Shown: positions 17,737 to 27,564, counted from the first letter of the stretch. The stretch: DNA of 64,000 nucleotides from Algoriphagus chordae (GCF_003254055.1 NZ_QKZT01000002.1:1-64000); one strand, 5' to 3'. Translations and numbers: made by a program. The notes: generated by a model not told the origin, from the sequence alone.

Positions 17737-18909
17737 ATGAGTACCCATTTCGAAACGAATTCTGTACGGATCGCCCCATCCAAATCCAGTCAACGAGAGC
17801 ATTCTGCTCCGATCTACCTTACATCTAGCTTTACTTTTGATTCAGCAGAAGAAGCAAGAGCTACTTTTGCAGATGAGATTCAGGGAAACATCTATTCTCG
17901 ATATGCCAATCCCAATTCCAGCGATTTGATCGAAAAAGTCTGTGCTGCAGAGGGCACGGAAGATGGTTTTGCGACAGCCTCAGGGATGGCCGCGATGTTT
18001 GGTAGCATAGCAGCGCTACTTCAGCAGGGAGATCATGTGCTAGCTGCACGCTCACTTTTTGGATCTACTCATCAGTTATTGACACGGGTATTTCCCAAAT
18101 GGGGTATCAGCTCGACTTACGGTGATATTTCAGATTATTTAAATTGGGACAAACTCGTACTACCGAATACCAAAATGCTTTTTATCGAAACTCCTTCCAA
18201 CCCTGGCTTGGAGATCATCGATCTAGAATGGGCAGGGAAATTTGCAGCAGCTCATAATCTGATCTTAGTAGTGGACAATTGCTTTGCCTCCCCATATCTA
18301 CAGCAGCCAGCAAAATGGGGCGCTCATATCGTGACGCACAGTGCCACCAAATACATCGATGGGCAAGGGCGTGTGCTAGGAGGATTAATCTTGGGTAAGG
18401 CAGATCTGATGAAAGATGTACATTTTTTCGCCAGACATACTGGGCCTTCTATTTCTCCATTCAATGCTTGGATACTTGCTAAAAGCATGGAAACACTCGG
18501 GCTAAGAATGGATAGACATTGTAGCAATGCACTTAAACTAGCGGAGTATTTCGAAGGGAACTCAGAATTGCTTGCAGTAAAGTACCCTTTCTTGAAATCC
18601 CATCCGCAGTACGAAATCGCCAAAAAACAAATGAGTCAAGGCGGTGGAGTAATCACCTTGGATTTGAAAGGTGGAGGACAACGTGCTCAGCGATTTATCG
18701 ATCAGCTGCAAATGATCTCCATCACAGCTAATCTTGGCGATAGCCGAAGTATAATCACTCATCCGGCTTCCACTACCCACAGCAAACTTTCAGCAGAGGA
18801 AAGAGCGCAAGTTGGGATATCTGATGGATTGGTGCGATTATCCGTAGGACTGGAACATTATGAAGATATCATCCTAGATGTGGAGAGAGCGATTGAGGGC
18901 TCAAAATGA
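17737..18909 (+). CDS. metZ: O-succinylhomoserine sulfhydrylase / gamma-family trans-sulfuration enzyme
   Basis: This is a Cys/Met-metabolism PLP enzyme that most likely makes homocysteine from an acylated homoserine and sulfide. Substrate and phosphate contacts are in YSRYANPN (53-60) and the ETPSNPGLE block (151-159). The cofactor lysine is Lys205 in HSATKYIDGQGRVLGG, a wording typical of MetZ rather than MetB or MetC. Length is 390 aa. The upstream SAM riboswitch supports a methionine role. The acyl group (succinyl or acetyl) cannot be settled from sequence by eye. Confidence 0.92.
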   Translation: MSTHFETNSVRIAPSKSSQREHSAPIYLTSSFTFDSAEEARATFADEIQGNIYSRYANPNSSDLIEKVCAAEGTEDGFATASGMAAMFGSIAALLQQGDHVLAARSLFGSTHQLLTRVFPKWGISSTYGDISDYLNWDKLVLPNTKMLFIETPSNPGLEIIDLEWAGKFAAAHNLILVVDNCFASPYLQQPAKWGAHIVTHSATKYIDGQGRVLGGLILGKADLMKDVHFFARHTGPSISPFNAWILAKSMETLGLRMDRHCSNALKLAEYFEGNSELLAVKYPFLKSHPQYEIAKKQMSQGGGVITLDLKGGGQRAQRFIDQLQMISITANLGDSRSIITHPASTTHSKLSAEERAQVGISDGLVRLSVGLEHYEDIILDVERAIEGSK

Positions 18910-19054
18910 AGCTGAAAGTGCTCTGTTAAGCGTATTATCAGTGATCAGGAAGTAAGAAGGTAGGGGTGAAAAGTAGGATCTGTATGACAAACCGCAATTC
19001 CTGCCCCCTCCTAATTCTAGTTCAAGGCTAGGCTAGCAGAGGAAACACAGATTT

Positions 19055-19097
19055 TAAAAAAATGCCCCCATTAAGATTTTTATCTAATGGGGGCATT
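19055..19097 (-). terminator. terminator of the CBS-domain gene
   Basis: AATGCCCCCATTA (19061-19073) pairs perfectly with TAATGGGGGCATT (19085-19097) over an 11-base loop. The A-rich tract just left of the stem becomes the T tail on the minus strand. Confidence 0.88.
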
Positions 19098-19117
19098 CCC
19101 TTTTGGGACTCTTTCTT

Positions 19118-19579
19118 TTACCAAGTAGTATGCTTCATGGTTGGAAATGCCCTGATGATATCACTGAGACTGATTTGTCCCAAAAGCACTCCATCTTTCA
19201 TCACTGGGAATCTTCGGATTTTGTAGTCCAAAAATCTGGATGCAGCATCGAATATTGATAGATCTGGCGAAAGTGTCAGCACATGCACAGACATATGCTC
19301 GCTTACTTTTGCAGGGAATTTCGGTGTATTGGTATATTTCCCCTTAATGATCTCTTTGAGGCAATCCACCTCCGAAATAATTCCAACCAATGCTCCTGAG
19401 GCATCAATCACAGGCGCTCCAGAAATCCTTCGTTTTGTGAGCACTTCCATCACCTGATCTATGGTGTCATCTGGTTTGAAAGTAATCAAACTAGTACTCA
19501 TATATTCTTTGACAAGAATTTGCGGAATCGGGGATTTTTTTGGTTCTGCTTTTCTAACCCCTTGAAAACTTTTTACCAT
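19118..19579 (-). CDS. tandem CBS-domain protein
   Basis: The 153-aa protein is almost entirely a CBS pair: the first domain spans about residues 24-80 (VKEYMSTSLITF...GIISEVDCLKE) and the second about 90-147 (VSEHMSVHVLTL...GQISLSDIIRAF). Such pairs bind adenosine-type nucleotides and report energy state or regulate a partner. No fused effector is present. The basic N-terminal tail (KSFQGVRKAEPKK) is not part of either domain. It is a stand-alone gene with its own terminator, and the target is unknown. Confidence 0.93.
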   Translation of the reverse strand: MVKSFQGVRKAEPKKSPIPQILVKEYMSTSLITFKPDDTIDQVMEVLTKRRISGAPVIDASGALVGIISEVDCLKEIIKGKYTNTPKFPAKVSEHMSVHVLTLSPDLSIFDAASRFLDYKIRRFPVMKDGVLLGQISLSDIIRAFPTMKHTTW

Positions 19580-19698
19580 GGTTTAAAAATTAAGGATGAA
19601 AGAATAAATTACTGAAAAAACAATACAATAAAAAATTATAGTTTATTAAATATGTTTAATCAGTACTATATTTTTAAAAATACAAGAAGACCGAAATC

Positions 19699-21243
19699 TT
19701 AATTCATTTCGTTTTCTAAGTAAATAAAAGGTGTCCAAGTATTTTTTGCTCCCCTGTAAAGATCCTCAAATTCGAAGGCCCCAACTACCACATCAATGTC
19801 ACCATCCAAATCAGTGTCACCGGAGGTTATGGTCAGCCAATGTGCTTCAAAACTTTCCACCAACACAAAAGGATCATATCCTCTCTTTTCATTTTGTTGG
19901 AAGAATACCAAGTCCTGCTTTGGCAGCTGAGAACCATCAGGAAAGAATGATAGCACAAAGAAATCCTGGTCGCCATCACCATCAAAATCCGCTATTTCTA
20001 TCCCACTTGCTCCATGCATAGGATAGAACCAAGATTCTTCAAATTCATTTTTCCCATCGTTCAAATAGATATGAACGCCATGGTAATTCTTGAGAACTTG
20101 AGACAAATCTGCGTTATCTCCATTCACGATAATGATATCCTTGTGTCCATCCTTATTCAGATCCACAAACCGAAAATCACTCGCGCCAAAAGCAGGCTGA
20201 AAACGTAGCGAGGCTTTCTCCTTGAATTGCCCATCACCTTCATTGAGCCAGACATAGACTCCCTCCTGAGCCTGCGCCATCAGGCCAAGCACATCCAAAT
20301 CTCCATCTTGATCAAAATCAACTGCTAGCGCCCGCCTAGCTCCGGGCTCTGGACGTAAGATTAATTCAGAGGCTCCAGTAGCTCCTGAAAGGTAAATACT
20401 CATCTTCCCAAAGTGATCGCCAAATTGAGAAACCACGTGATCCTCCTCTCCATCTCCATTCCAATCTGCTACAGCAAGATTGACAGGACGTATTAGCTTG
20501 TTCAAAAGTTCCTCACTTTTCCATTCTCCAGATTCATTCCAAAATTTTGAAACCTTACCCAAGGTATCACTCGCTGGATCCATTCGGCCCATCGTCAGTA
20601 ATTCGAAGGAATTATCATCCGACCAGACTATATCCACCGGAGCTACTTCAGTTGGAATAGAATCCTTGATAAGAAAACCATTTTTGGAATCTAGGATATA
20701 GATCATTTTTAGGCGATCTCCTAGCCACAGGTCACCCGTTTCGGGCTGAACTCTTAGCATGGTAGATAGATTGCCCTTTATTCTATGAAAGTCAGGTCTA
20801 GAAATTGCAAAACCAGGAATACCCTTTCTAGGCTCCGGTTTTTTCACCTGTGGCAAAGCAGACTCTGGCGCATTATCTAAATAATATGTGAGGATTTTCT
20901 CCCAGTCTGTAGCTCGAATAAATTGTTTCTTGGAATAAACTCCCGGAGGAACGCCGGTATCTTCAGGCAATGCCTGCCCAAAATCCTCTGCCAAAATGAG
21001 CCCCATCCGCTTCCTCATATCAGGAAGCACCTTTTCCCTCCAGATAGACTTGTCAAGTATATCGGGTTCAGGCTTGATATGACAGGTTGCACAGTAGGCA
21101 TTGGCTAGCTGCTCTCCATTTAGATTCAGATCCGTTGCCGCCAGCAATTCCAAACTAGGCGGAGGCTGCTTTCGCTCTGAAATCGGATTGCATGAAAACG
21201 ATAGCAACAGGACAATTAGCACTATCAAATTTCTCCACATCAT
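19699..21243 (-). CDS. cytochrome c-motif and FG-GAP repeat lipoprotein
   Basis: A lipobox (LSFSC, Cys18) anchors the protein. One haem c motif, C51-A-T-C54-H55, sits in a short N-terminal domain (about 35-130). From residue 150 on there are FG-GAP/VCBS propeller repeats with calcium-type loops: DWNGDGEEDH, DFDQDGDLD, DLNKDGHKD, DFDGDGDQDF and DTDLDGDIDVVVG, enough for a seven-bladed propeller. The fusion of haem and propeller recurs in Planctomycetes and Bacteroidota, but its function is unknown. Its start codon overlaps the end of cutC by 4 bases, so it is the last gene of the glycosylasparaginase operon. Confidence 0.88.
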   Translation of the reverse strand: MMWRNLIVLIVLLLSFSCNPISERKQPPPSLELLAATDLNLNGEQLANAYCATCHIKPEPDILDKSIWREKVLPDMRKRMGLILAEDFGQALPEDTGVPPGVYSKKQFIRATDWEKILTYYLDNAPESALPQVKKPEPRKGIPGFAISRPDFHRIKGNLSTMLRVQPETGDLWLGDRLKMIYILDSKNGFLIKDSIPTEVAPVDIVWSDDNSFELLTMGRMDPASDTLGKVSKFWNESGEWKSEELLNKLIRPVNLAVADWNGDGEEDHVVSQFGDHFGKMSIYLSGATGASELILRPEPGARRALAVDFDQDGDLDVLGLMAQAQEGVYVWLNEGDGQFKEKASLRFQPAFGASDFRFVDLNKDGHKDIIIVNGDNADLSQVLKNYHGVHIYLNDGKNEFEESWFYPMHGASGIEIADFDGDGDQDFFVLSFFPDGSQLPKQDLVFFQQNEKRGYDPFVLVESFEAHWLTITSGDTDLDGDIDVVVGAFEFEDLYRGAKNTWTPFIYLENEMN

Positions 21244-21983
21244 TCTCCTATCACTTCCAAAAACTGATTGACTACTTTTTGATCTATTCTAAGGTGATGA
21301 GTAAAGGATTTTGGGTCTTCGGAGAATGACAAATCAGGATTGACATATTGATTTAAAGAAGGCTTCAGCGTTTTGCAGGAAGCATGAATTTCTTTTAAGA
21401 AACCGGTTTTTCTCAACTCCAATACATGCTCAGGCTTGGAGCCTCCACCTGGCATTACACTGATTCTATCCTGAGCTTTTACAAGCAATTCTTTGAGCAA
21501 ATCCAGTCCTTCAGTGACAGAATTCCTTCCTCCGGAAGTCAGGATCCGATCAAAACCACAGGAAATGATTTTCTCCAAAGAATCAAAGTAATCTGCAGAA
21601 GCATCAAACGCACGGTGAAATGTACAGGGTTTGCCAGAGGCAGTTCTCAGCAGGGATTCACAGGAATCAGTATCTACCAAACCTTGATTATTCAAAGCAC
21701 CAAACACAAAACCATCCGCTCCCTGAGCACCCAGCAACTCAATATCCCGTTTCATGACCATCAGCTCTTTTTGAGAATAAGAGAAGTCTCCACCTCTAGG
21801 TCTAATCATGACAAAAACAGGGATATCAATCTCAGTTTTCAAAAACTTGAGCATTCCTGCGCTTGGCGTTTCACCCCCTTCAGGAAAATTAGCGCATAGC
21901 TCCAATCGATCAATCCCAAATTCAGCTGCTTCTAGCGCTGCTTCCACATTGAACACTGGAGATTCTAAAATTATTTTACTCAT
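21240..21983 (-). CDS. cutC: CutC family TIM-barrel protein
   Basis: CutC was named for copper homeostasis in Escherichia coli, but that role is disputed and the biochemical activity is unknown. The 247-aa sequence has the family blocks ELCANFPEGGETPS, MIRPRGGDFSYS, TFHRAFDAS, LTSGGRNSV and VMPGGGSKPE. There is no signal peptide, so it is cytoplasmic. It overlaps the upstream glycosylasparaginase and the downstream FG-GAP gene by 4 bases on each side, so all three should be translated as one coupled unit. That neighbourhood favours a glycan- or sugar-related role over copper handling here. Confidence 0.95.
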   Translation of the reverse strand: MSKIILESPVFNVEAALEAAEFGIDRLELCANFPEGGETPSAGMLKFLKTEIDIPVFVMIRPRGGDFSYSQKELMVMKRDIELLGAQGADGFVFGALNNQGLVDTDSCESLLRTASGKPCTFHRAFDASADYFDSLEKIISCGFDRILTSGGRNSVTEGLDLLKELLVKAQDRISVMPGGGSKPEHVLELRKTGFLKEIHASCKTLKPSLNQYVNPDLSFSEDPKSFTHHLRIDQKVVNQFLEVIGE

Positions 21984-22963
21984 CCGGTGAATTGTGAGTT
22001 TGAATCAATCATCTCATTCTTTTGTAGCGTTGCTTTCGCATAGTTAAAGCCTGGATGAACCGCATAAGCACCCACTTCACCATCTTTATTCATCGCAAGG
22101 AAACCTGCCTGAATATCTTTTATATCCTTATTCTTTGCTATCAATCGCTTCACTGCCTCTTCACAAGCTTCCTGCGGAGTACGCCCTTGACGCATTAGTT
22201 CTACTATCAAAAAGCTACCGCAGATTCGAATAATTGATTCTCCAAGACCAGTTGCCGTAGCAGCACCAACCTCATTATCTACAAATAGACCAGCGCCAAT
22301 AATTGGGCTATCTCCAACTCTACCATGCATTTTATAAGAAAGACCACTGGTGGTACAACTTCCGGCCATATTCCCTTTGGCATCCATCCCGATCATGCCA
22401 ATAGTATCGTGATTCTCAATATTTATGATTGGCTTATACTGGCTAGTCTCCTTCCACTTCAAATATGCCTTTTTCGCATTTGGACTTAGCTCCTCCTTTT
22501 CGATAGGAAAACCTTCGGCAATAGCCAATTGTCTGGCTCCTTCTCCTACTATCATCACATGCGGCGTCTTTTCCATTACCACTCTTGCTAGGGAAATAGG
22601 ATGCTTTACCTGTCTCACAAAAGCTACAGCGCCACAGGAACCATCTCCTGACATAATGGATGCATCCAGAGTAGTAATTCCTTCTCGATCTGGTAAGCCT
22701 TGCAATCCTACAGACAAATTACTCAGGTCCAATTCCGTGTCACGAACTCCCGTTTCCACCGCATCTATGATAGTCCCACCAGCTTTGAGCTTTGCCACAG
22801 CCGCAGCATTTGCTGGCAATCCATGATTCCATGTTGACAAAATAAGTGGCTTTTCTCCTTTGATAAGAGCGGGGGACTTTGCTTCAGCGATGTTAGAAAC
22901 TCCTGGTATAAACAGGGCTGAGCCCATGAGGGTTTGCTTTATAAACTTTCTTCTTTGAGACAT
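21980..22963 (-). CDS. N4-(beta-N-acetylglucosaminyl)-L-asparaginase (glycosylasparaginase), exported
   Basis: This Ntn-hydrolase splits the bond between asparagine and the first GlcNAc of N-glycoprotein remnants. The self-cleavage site is in NHDTIGM: His185-Asp186/Thr187, with Thr187 becoming the nucleophile of the beta chain. Downstream the family block GRVGDSPIIGAGLFVDNEVGA is complete. The N-terminus SQRRKFIKQTLMGSALFIPG is a twin-arginine-like signal, suggesting folded export to the periplasm. At 327 aa it matches the Flavobacterium (Elizabethkingia) enzyme. It is the first gene of the operon with cutC and the cytochrome/FG-GAP lipoprotein. Confidence 0.95.
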   Translation of the reverse strand: MSQRRKFIKQTLMGSALFIPGVSNIAEAKSPALIKGEKPLILSTWNHGLPANAAAVAKLKAGGTIIDAVETGVRDTELDLSNLSVGLQGLPDREGITTLDASIMSGDGSCGAVAFVRQVKHPISLARVVMEKTPHVMIVGEGARQLAIAEGFPIEKEELSPNAKKAYLKWKETSQYKPIINIENHDTIGMIGMDAKGNMAGSCTTSGLSYKMHGRVGDSPIIGAGLFVDNEVGAATATGLGESIIRICGSFLIVELMRQGRTPQEACEEAVKRLIAKNKDIKDIQAGFLAMNKDGEVGAYAVHPGFNYAKATLQKNEMIDSNSQFTG

Positions 22964-23060
22964 TAGAGTTAATTTAGAGTCAGGCCTGAAATTATTAAAA
23001 ATGGGGCTATTTTGACCTACTTTCTTTCATTTCCTTCAAAATCAATTTTGTCTGAGCAGC

Positions 23061-23090
23061 TTTGAGCTAGGCTAACTAGGAGTAACTTTC
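23061..23090 (+). promoter_or_regulatory. candidate promoter of the creatininase-family gene
   Basis: TTTG (23061-23064) and TAACTTTC (23083-23090) are spaced by 18 bases, a near-match to the Bacteroidota consensus, about 45 bases before the ATG. Confidence 0.35.
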
Positions 23091-23135
23091 AGTTTTGCGA
23101 AGCTCATCTCTGTACTCAAAAACAATTATCTACCT

Positions 23136-23897
23136 ATGAAACCTTATTTGCTAGCAGAATCCAACTGGAAAACTCTTAAAAACCACCGATTTGACTTGGC
23201 TGTATTGCCTTGGGGAGCAACGGAAGCGCATAATTACCATATGCCGTATGGCACTGACGTGTATGAAGCAAACGCCGTAGCTAGCGAATCAGGTAGGAAA
23301 GCATGGGAAAAGGGAGCAAATGTCACCATTATGCCCACCATTCCTTTTGGTGTAAATACTGGGCAGTCCGACATCTATTTGGATATCAACCTAAATCCAA
23401 GTACGCAGCTTATGATCCTGCAGGACATCATTACTGTTCTAGATAGGCAAGGAACTAAGAAACTTTTAATCTTAAATAGTCATGGTGGAAATGATTTCAA
23501 AACTATGCTCCGAGAGCTGGGCTTGAAGTTCCCGGACATGATGCTTTTTACCTGCAACTGGTTTCAGTCTCTGGATAAGGCTAACTATTTTGAAGAAGCA
23601 GGAGATCATGCAGATGAAATGGAAACTTCCATCGTAATGTATTTGCATCCAGAATTGGTGTTGCCACTGGAGCAGGCCGGAGATGGTTCAGAAAAAAAAT
23701 CTGTCATCACAGGAGTACAAGAAAAATGGGCTTGGGCCGAACGAAAATGGTCTGAAGTATCAGCAGATACAGGTATTGGTAATCCAAAAAAATCCTCCCC
23801 AGAAAAAGGGAGGAAATATTTTGAAGATGTCACGAGTAAGGTGGCTGAGCTTATGATTGATATCTGTGAAGCACAGCCTGGAAAACTATATAAGTAA
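23136..23897 (+). CDS. creatininase family amidohydrolase
   Basis: The family hydrolyses small cyclic or linear amides (creatinine, formamides such as in riboflavin or mycofactocin pathways). The metal site is recognisable: GATEAHNYHMPYGTD (27-41) with Glu30, His32 and Asp41, then LNSHGGND and the acidic DHADEMETS segment. Length 253 aa is normal. The actual substrate is unknown. It is transcribed away from the glycosylasparaginase operon and its stop codon directly abuts the stop codon of the convergent FG-GAP gene (no base between the two genes), with no terminator visible. Confidence 0.9.
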   Translation: MKPYLLAESNWKTLKNHRFDLAVLPWGATEAHNYHMPYGTDVYEANAVASESGRKAWEKGANVTIMPTIPFGVNTGQSDIYLDINLNPSTQLMILQDIITVLDRQGTKKLLILNSHGGNDFKTMLRELGLKFPDMMLFTCNWFQSLDKANYFEEAGDHADEMETSIVMYLHPELVLPLEQAGDGSEKKSVITGVQEKWAWAERKWSEVSADTGIGNPKKSSPEKGRKYFEDVTSKVAELMIDICEAQPGKLYK

Positions 23898-26800
23898 TCA
23901 ATCCAAGGAACTCATATCAACAGCCTTGAAATCACCTTTATAATCTTGTAATTGGATCCCTTTGATTCTCTTAGGCAGGGATATTTCTCTGCCTGATTGG
24001 GAAAGGAATCCAGCACCAAGACTAGTTTCTATTCGTTGTTTTTGACCATTTTCCAATTCCAAAATCACAGCCATCACTTCCTGACCCAGCGTAATAGATT
24101 GGCTTGCTTGAGCACTTTGCTGTTGAAACGCCAGGAGCTTTCCTCTGTTTTGCGAAGCTACCAGCAATGGTCCTCCTTGTGCTGAAGCTATTTTCACCAA
24201 AGCTTTACCATCTCCTGGAACCACAAATCCACTTTCCTGGGGACTCATTGGTGTAAAGTTTCCTTTTCCATCTCCTAATAACACCAAGCCTAAATGAGCG
24301 TCAAGGCGACCTACAAAAATCTCATTGCCGTAGTCATTACCAACCATCACTACATCGAGAAAACCGTCTCTATTGACATCCTCTGTGCTAAGCCCATTTA
24401 CTGGAGCTATCTGTGCCAATGTCGGAAGTCGCTTAACCTGAAACTTCCCGCCACCAAGGTTTTCTATATAGGCAGTTTTGTCATAATTCCCTGTGAGAAT
24501 CAACGCATCTTTCTTCTCTTCTTCTGAGAAAATACTCGCTTCAGTACTCAAAGCATACAGTTTGTATCGTTCGAACTTCTTTCTAAATAGCGTGCTTTGC
24601 CCATATAGATCTCCCCAGAAATGACTTGGGAAGGAGTTATAATTCCCTTCACGATCCTTGTAATAAGCAAAAGTAACTGGATCCACACTGCCGTTATTAT
24701 CAAAGTCCTTCGCGTAGATTTTTACCGGCCTTTCCGCAGTTGGGTGATGAGAATTGTTTTCACCTAGATTTCCTACCACAAAATCAGTATCTCCATCTTG
24801 ATCAAAATCACCTGAAACAATGGAGTTCCACCAGCCCAAGTAATTTTCAAGACCTGTGTTTTCCAGCTTTGAAAGTTTGTCTCCAGTATTTTTGAACACG
24901 GAAATCTCCATCAATTCGCCTACTACCACCAAGTCTACTAGTCCATCAGCATCTACATCTGACCAGACGGCGTCGGTCACCATTCCAACTTTGCGAAGCT
25001 TAGGAGCAATTTCATCTGTTACATCCTGAAGTCGCCCATTTATGTTTTTGAGAAGGAAGCTTCTATCAGGAAAAGGATATTTAGCCACGGGAGTTCTCCC
25101 ACCAACAAACAAATCCATAAATCCATCTCCATCGAAATCAGCTCCACGCACCGTAGAACCACTTGCTTTTACTGAAGAGAAATCCTTATCAATTGTGAAG
25201 TTCCCTCTCCCATCGTTTAAAAATAAGCGATCAGAGTACTCAGTAGCATCTCCTAAAAACTCATTGCTACCTCCAACCAAGTACATATCTAAGTCAGAAT
25301 CATTGTCTACATCAAACAGTAAGATCCCCATCTCTTCAAAGAAATTACCTTCTTCAGCGATAATATCACTTGCGGAAAATACCCCATCTATATTTTGGGT
25401 AAACACCTGCGGAGCAAAGCCAGAAGCTGAGCCCACCACCAAATCTTCCAATCCATCACCATTCACATCTCCAACAGCCAAGCTAGGTCCATACTGACTC
25501 AGCTTATGTGGTATTACTCTTTGAATATTGAAATCAACCTTATCCTCTTCCTCATGGGTATATTCCAATCCTTTGGCCGAGGACACCTCTTCAAAAATCA
25601 CATTGGTCAAATCCGAGTCTACTATCGCAAGCTGATTCTTTCCTGTTTTTGCATCAGCATGGGCAAATTCAAGTTGTTGATTTACTTTCACATTAGTCTG
25701 AGAGCTCTCTTTTCCGTCGGGCCAAATCACTCGGATTTCAGGAATCTCAGAAGCCTCTGCTACCCCAAAATGCATCACTTCATCTATGGAGGACATATAG
25801 CCTCTTACTACCTGCTGCTCTTGGTAGAGCTGCCCACCATCTGGAAGTGAAATAAGAACTTTGGCTCCCAATCCTTGTGGATTTAAAGTCGGACCATTGA
25901 GTTTAAGCCTGATATAATTGTTCTTATTTTCAGCGTTATTGAGCGTATTCTCAAATACAAATGCTGGATCATTGATATTATTTACCACATAGTCTAGGTC
26001 GCCATCAGCATCCAAGTCTACGAAAGCGGCCCCATTGGAAAAGGAAGGTTTGTTCAGGCCCCAAGCCTTTCCTTCATCAGCAAAAGTCAAATCACCGTTA
26101 TTCTTAAAGGCGTAATTTGGGATTTTCACAATTGGAATAGAATCGAGCAACTGCCGAACGGTAGCTATACTCCCTACATCGGCTCTATAGTTAGCAAAAT
26201 CCTTATCTGTGATATCTCTTGGAAATCCATTGGTCACTAATAAATCTCGGTAGCCATCATTGTCCACATCTCCGAATAAGGGCGCCCAACTCCAATCAGT
26301 CTGATATACGCCCGCCATCATCCCGATCTCACTAAATGGCACATCTGTCCCATTATTCATTTGAAGCATATTCCGAACATATTGGTATTCATAGCCCCAT
26401 TGTTCATTGCTGATGTATACCTGATAGGAGTTGTTGCCAATGGTAGTTTTCTTTCGGTAATTGTCTTCCCCTAGCATATCTAGGGTGATGATATCTGGCT
26501 TACTGTCGTTGTTGAAATCAGAGATATCAGCTCCCATCGAAAATTGACTCTGATGTCTCAGCATCTCTTTGGATTGGTTCGAAAAAGTGCCATCCTGATT
26601 ATTGATATATAGAATATCGTTAGTTACATAGTCATTGCTGACATGAATATCTGGCCAGCCGTCATTATTCAAATCCGAGACTAACACGCCCAAGCCAAAA
26701 CCTTCAATCGTAATTCCCGCCTCAATAGTCACATCAGTAAAGGAGCAATCCCCATTGTTTCGATAGAACTTATCATTATTAATCGCTGATCCATCCACGA

Positions 26801-27422
26801 TCTTCTCGCGATAATTACTTGGCACCGTTTTACTCTGCTCATTATTGAGCACATACAGATCCAGATCTCCATCTAGATCATAATCTATGAAAGCTGCCCA
26901 CATGGCATTTCCAGCATCGGCAATACCATAGTCAGCAGCCATCTCCTTGAACGTAATAGTACCTTCAGGATTTTTACCTTGATTGACATAGAGCAGGTTG
27001 TTTCGCTCTCCTGGCCCAAGCTTCATAGCAGAAGCTACATAGATATCCATCCAGCCATCGCCATTGATATCTACTGCGACTGTGCCTGTACACCATTGAT
27101 TAGCCGCAGCTACACCAGCAGTTTCAGTTACATCTTCAAACTTGAAATTTCCAGAATTCAGATATAGTTTATTCGAAACCTGATTTCCAGTAAAAAACAG
27201 ATCTGGAAAACCATTATTATCAAAATCAGCAACAGCCAATCCTCCACCATTAAAGATGTATTCATCAGTAAGAATATTAAAGGAGTCAGACTCTACAATC
27301 GTGTTACTAAAATCAACTCCTGTCTTACTAGCGGGGATAAGTTCGAATAAGGTAGGCTCTTTATTACAGGATGAAAAAGCCAATAGAATCAAAACTACTA
27401 GGCTATAATAGGAAAATTTCAT
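23898..27422 (-). CDS. CRTAC1-type FG-GAP/UnbV lipoprotein, 1174 aa
   Basis: A lipobox (LAFSSC, Cys19) is followed by many FG-GAP/VCBS units with calcium-type loops such as DFDNNGFPDLFF, DINGDGWMDIYV, DYDLDGDLDLYV, DLNNDGWPDIHV and DLDADGDLDYVV, then an ASPIC/UnbV module (GLGAKVLISLPDGG...VRGYMSSIDEVMHFGV, about 535-620), then a second propeller half and a C-terminal beta domain. Such proteins are repeatedly found beside SusC/SusD pairs and are thought to be surface-exposed, but their job is not established. Here it follows susD after 143 bases, with a terminator in between, and carries the same 16-base leader as the SusC gene. Its end abuts the convergent creatininase gene. Confidence 0.9.
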   Translation of the reverse strand: MKFSYYSLVVLILLAFSSCNKEPTLFELIPASKTGVDFSNTIVESDSFNILTDEYIFNGGGLAVADFDNNGFPDLFFTGNQVSNKLYLNSGNFKFEDVTETAGVAAANQWCTGTVAVDINGDGWMDIYVASAMKLGPGERNNLLYVNQGKNPEGTITFKEMAADYGIADAGNAMWAAFIDYDLDGDLDLYVLNNEQSKTVPSNYREKIVDGSAINNDKFYRNNGDCSFTDVTIEAGITIEGFGLGVLVSDLNNDGWPDIHVSNDYVTNDILYINNQDGTFSNQSKEMLRHQSQFSMGADISDFNNDSKPDIITLDMLGEDNYRKKTTIGNNSYQVYISNEQWGYEYQYVRNMLQMNNGTDVPFSEIGMMAGVYQTDWSWAPLFGDVDNDGYRDLLVTNGFPRDITDKDFANYRADVGSIATVRQLLDSIPIVKIPNYAFKNNGDLTFADEGKAWGLNKPSFSNGAAFVDLDADGDLDYVVNNINDPAFVFENTLNNAENKNNYIRLKLNGPTLNPQGLGAKVLISLPDGGQLYQEQQVVRGYMSSIDEVMHFGVAEASEIPEIRVIWPDGKESSQTNVKVNQQLEFAHADAKTGKNQLAIVDSDLTNVIFEEVSSAKGLEYTHEEEDKVDFNIQRVIPHKLSQYGPSLAVGDVNGDGLEDLVVGSASGFAPQVFTQNIDGVFSASDIIAEEGNFFEEMGILLFDVDNDSDLDMYLVGGSNEFLGDATEYSDRLFLNDGRGNFTIDKDFSSVKASGSTVRGADFDGDGFMDLFVGGRTPVAKYPFPDRSFLLKNINGRLQDVTDEIAPKLRKVGMVTDAVWSDVDADGLVDLVVVGELMEISVFKNTGDKLSKLENTGLENYLGWWNSIVSGDFDQDGDTDFVVGNLGENNSHHPTAERPVKIYAKDFDNNGSVDPVTFAYYKDREGNYNSFPSHFWGDLYGQSTLFRKKFERYKLYALSTEASIFSEEEKKDALILTGNYDKTAYIENLGGGKFQVKRLPTLAQIAPVNGLSTEDVNRDGFLDVVMVGNDYGNEIFVGRLDAHLGLVLLGDGKGNFTPMSPQESGFVVPGDGKALVKIASAQGGPLLVASQNRGKLLAFQQQSAQASQSITLGQEVMAVILELENGQKQRIETSLGAGFLSQSGREISLPKRIKGIQLQDYKGDFKAVDMSSLD

Positions 27423-27423
27423 A

Positions 27424-27439
27424 ATAGATAGATTGGGTA
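27424..27439 (-). promoter_or_regulatory. 16-nt leader motif shared with SusC gene, copy 2
   Basis: The minus strand reads TACCCAATCTATCTAT just before the ATG of the FG-GAP gene. The identical 16 bases lie at 32629-32644 in front of the SusC gene. It is probably part of the 5' leader of both mRNAs. Whether it acts in translation or regulation is not known. Confidence 0.55.
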
Positions 27440-27511
27440 CTTAGGGTGCGTTGAAATTACCATTTTTGAGGCATATGGGAAACTTTAAGCGTTTTAATTG
27501 CCTGCTATTTC

Positions 27512-27543
27512 AAAAAAAAAGGGAGACAAATGCCCCCCTTTTT
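27512..27543 (-). terminator. terminator after susD
   Basis: AAAAAGGG (27516-27523) pairs with CCCTTTTT (27536-27543). On the minus strand a run of T residues follows. This separates the SusC/SusD transcript from the FG-GAP gene, at least partly. Confidence 0.65.
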
Positions 27544-27564
27544 ACTAGTTATAAATCAAGTGTA

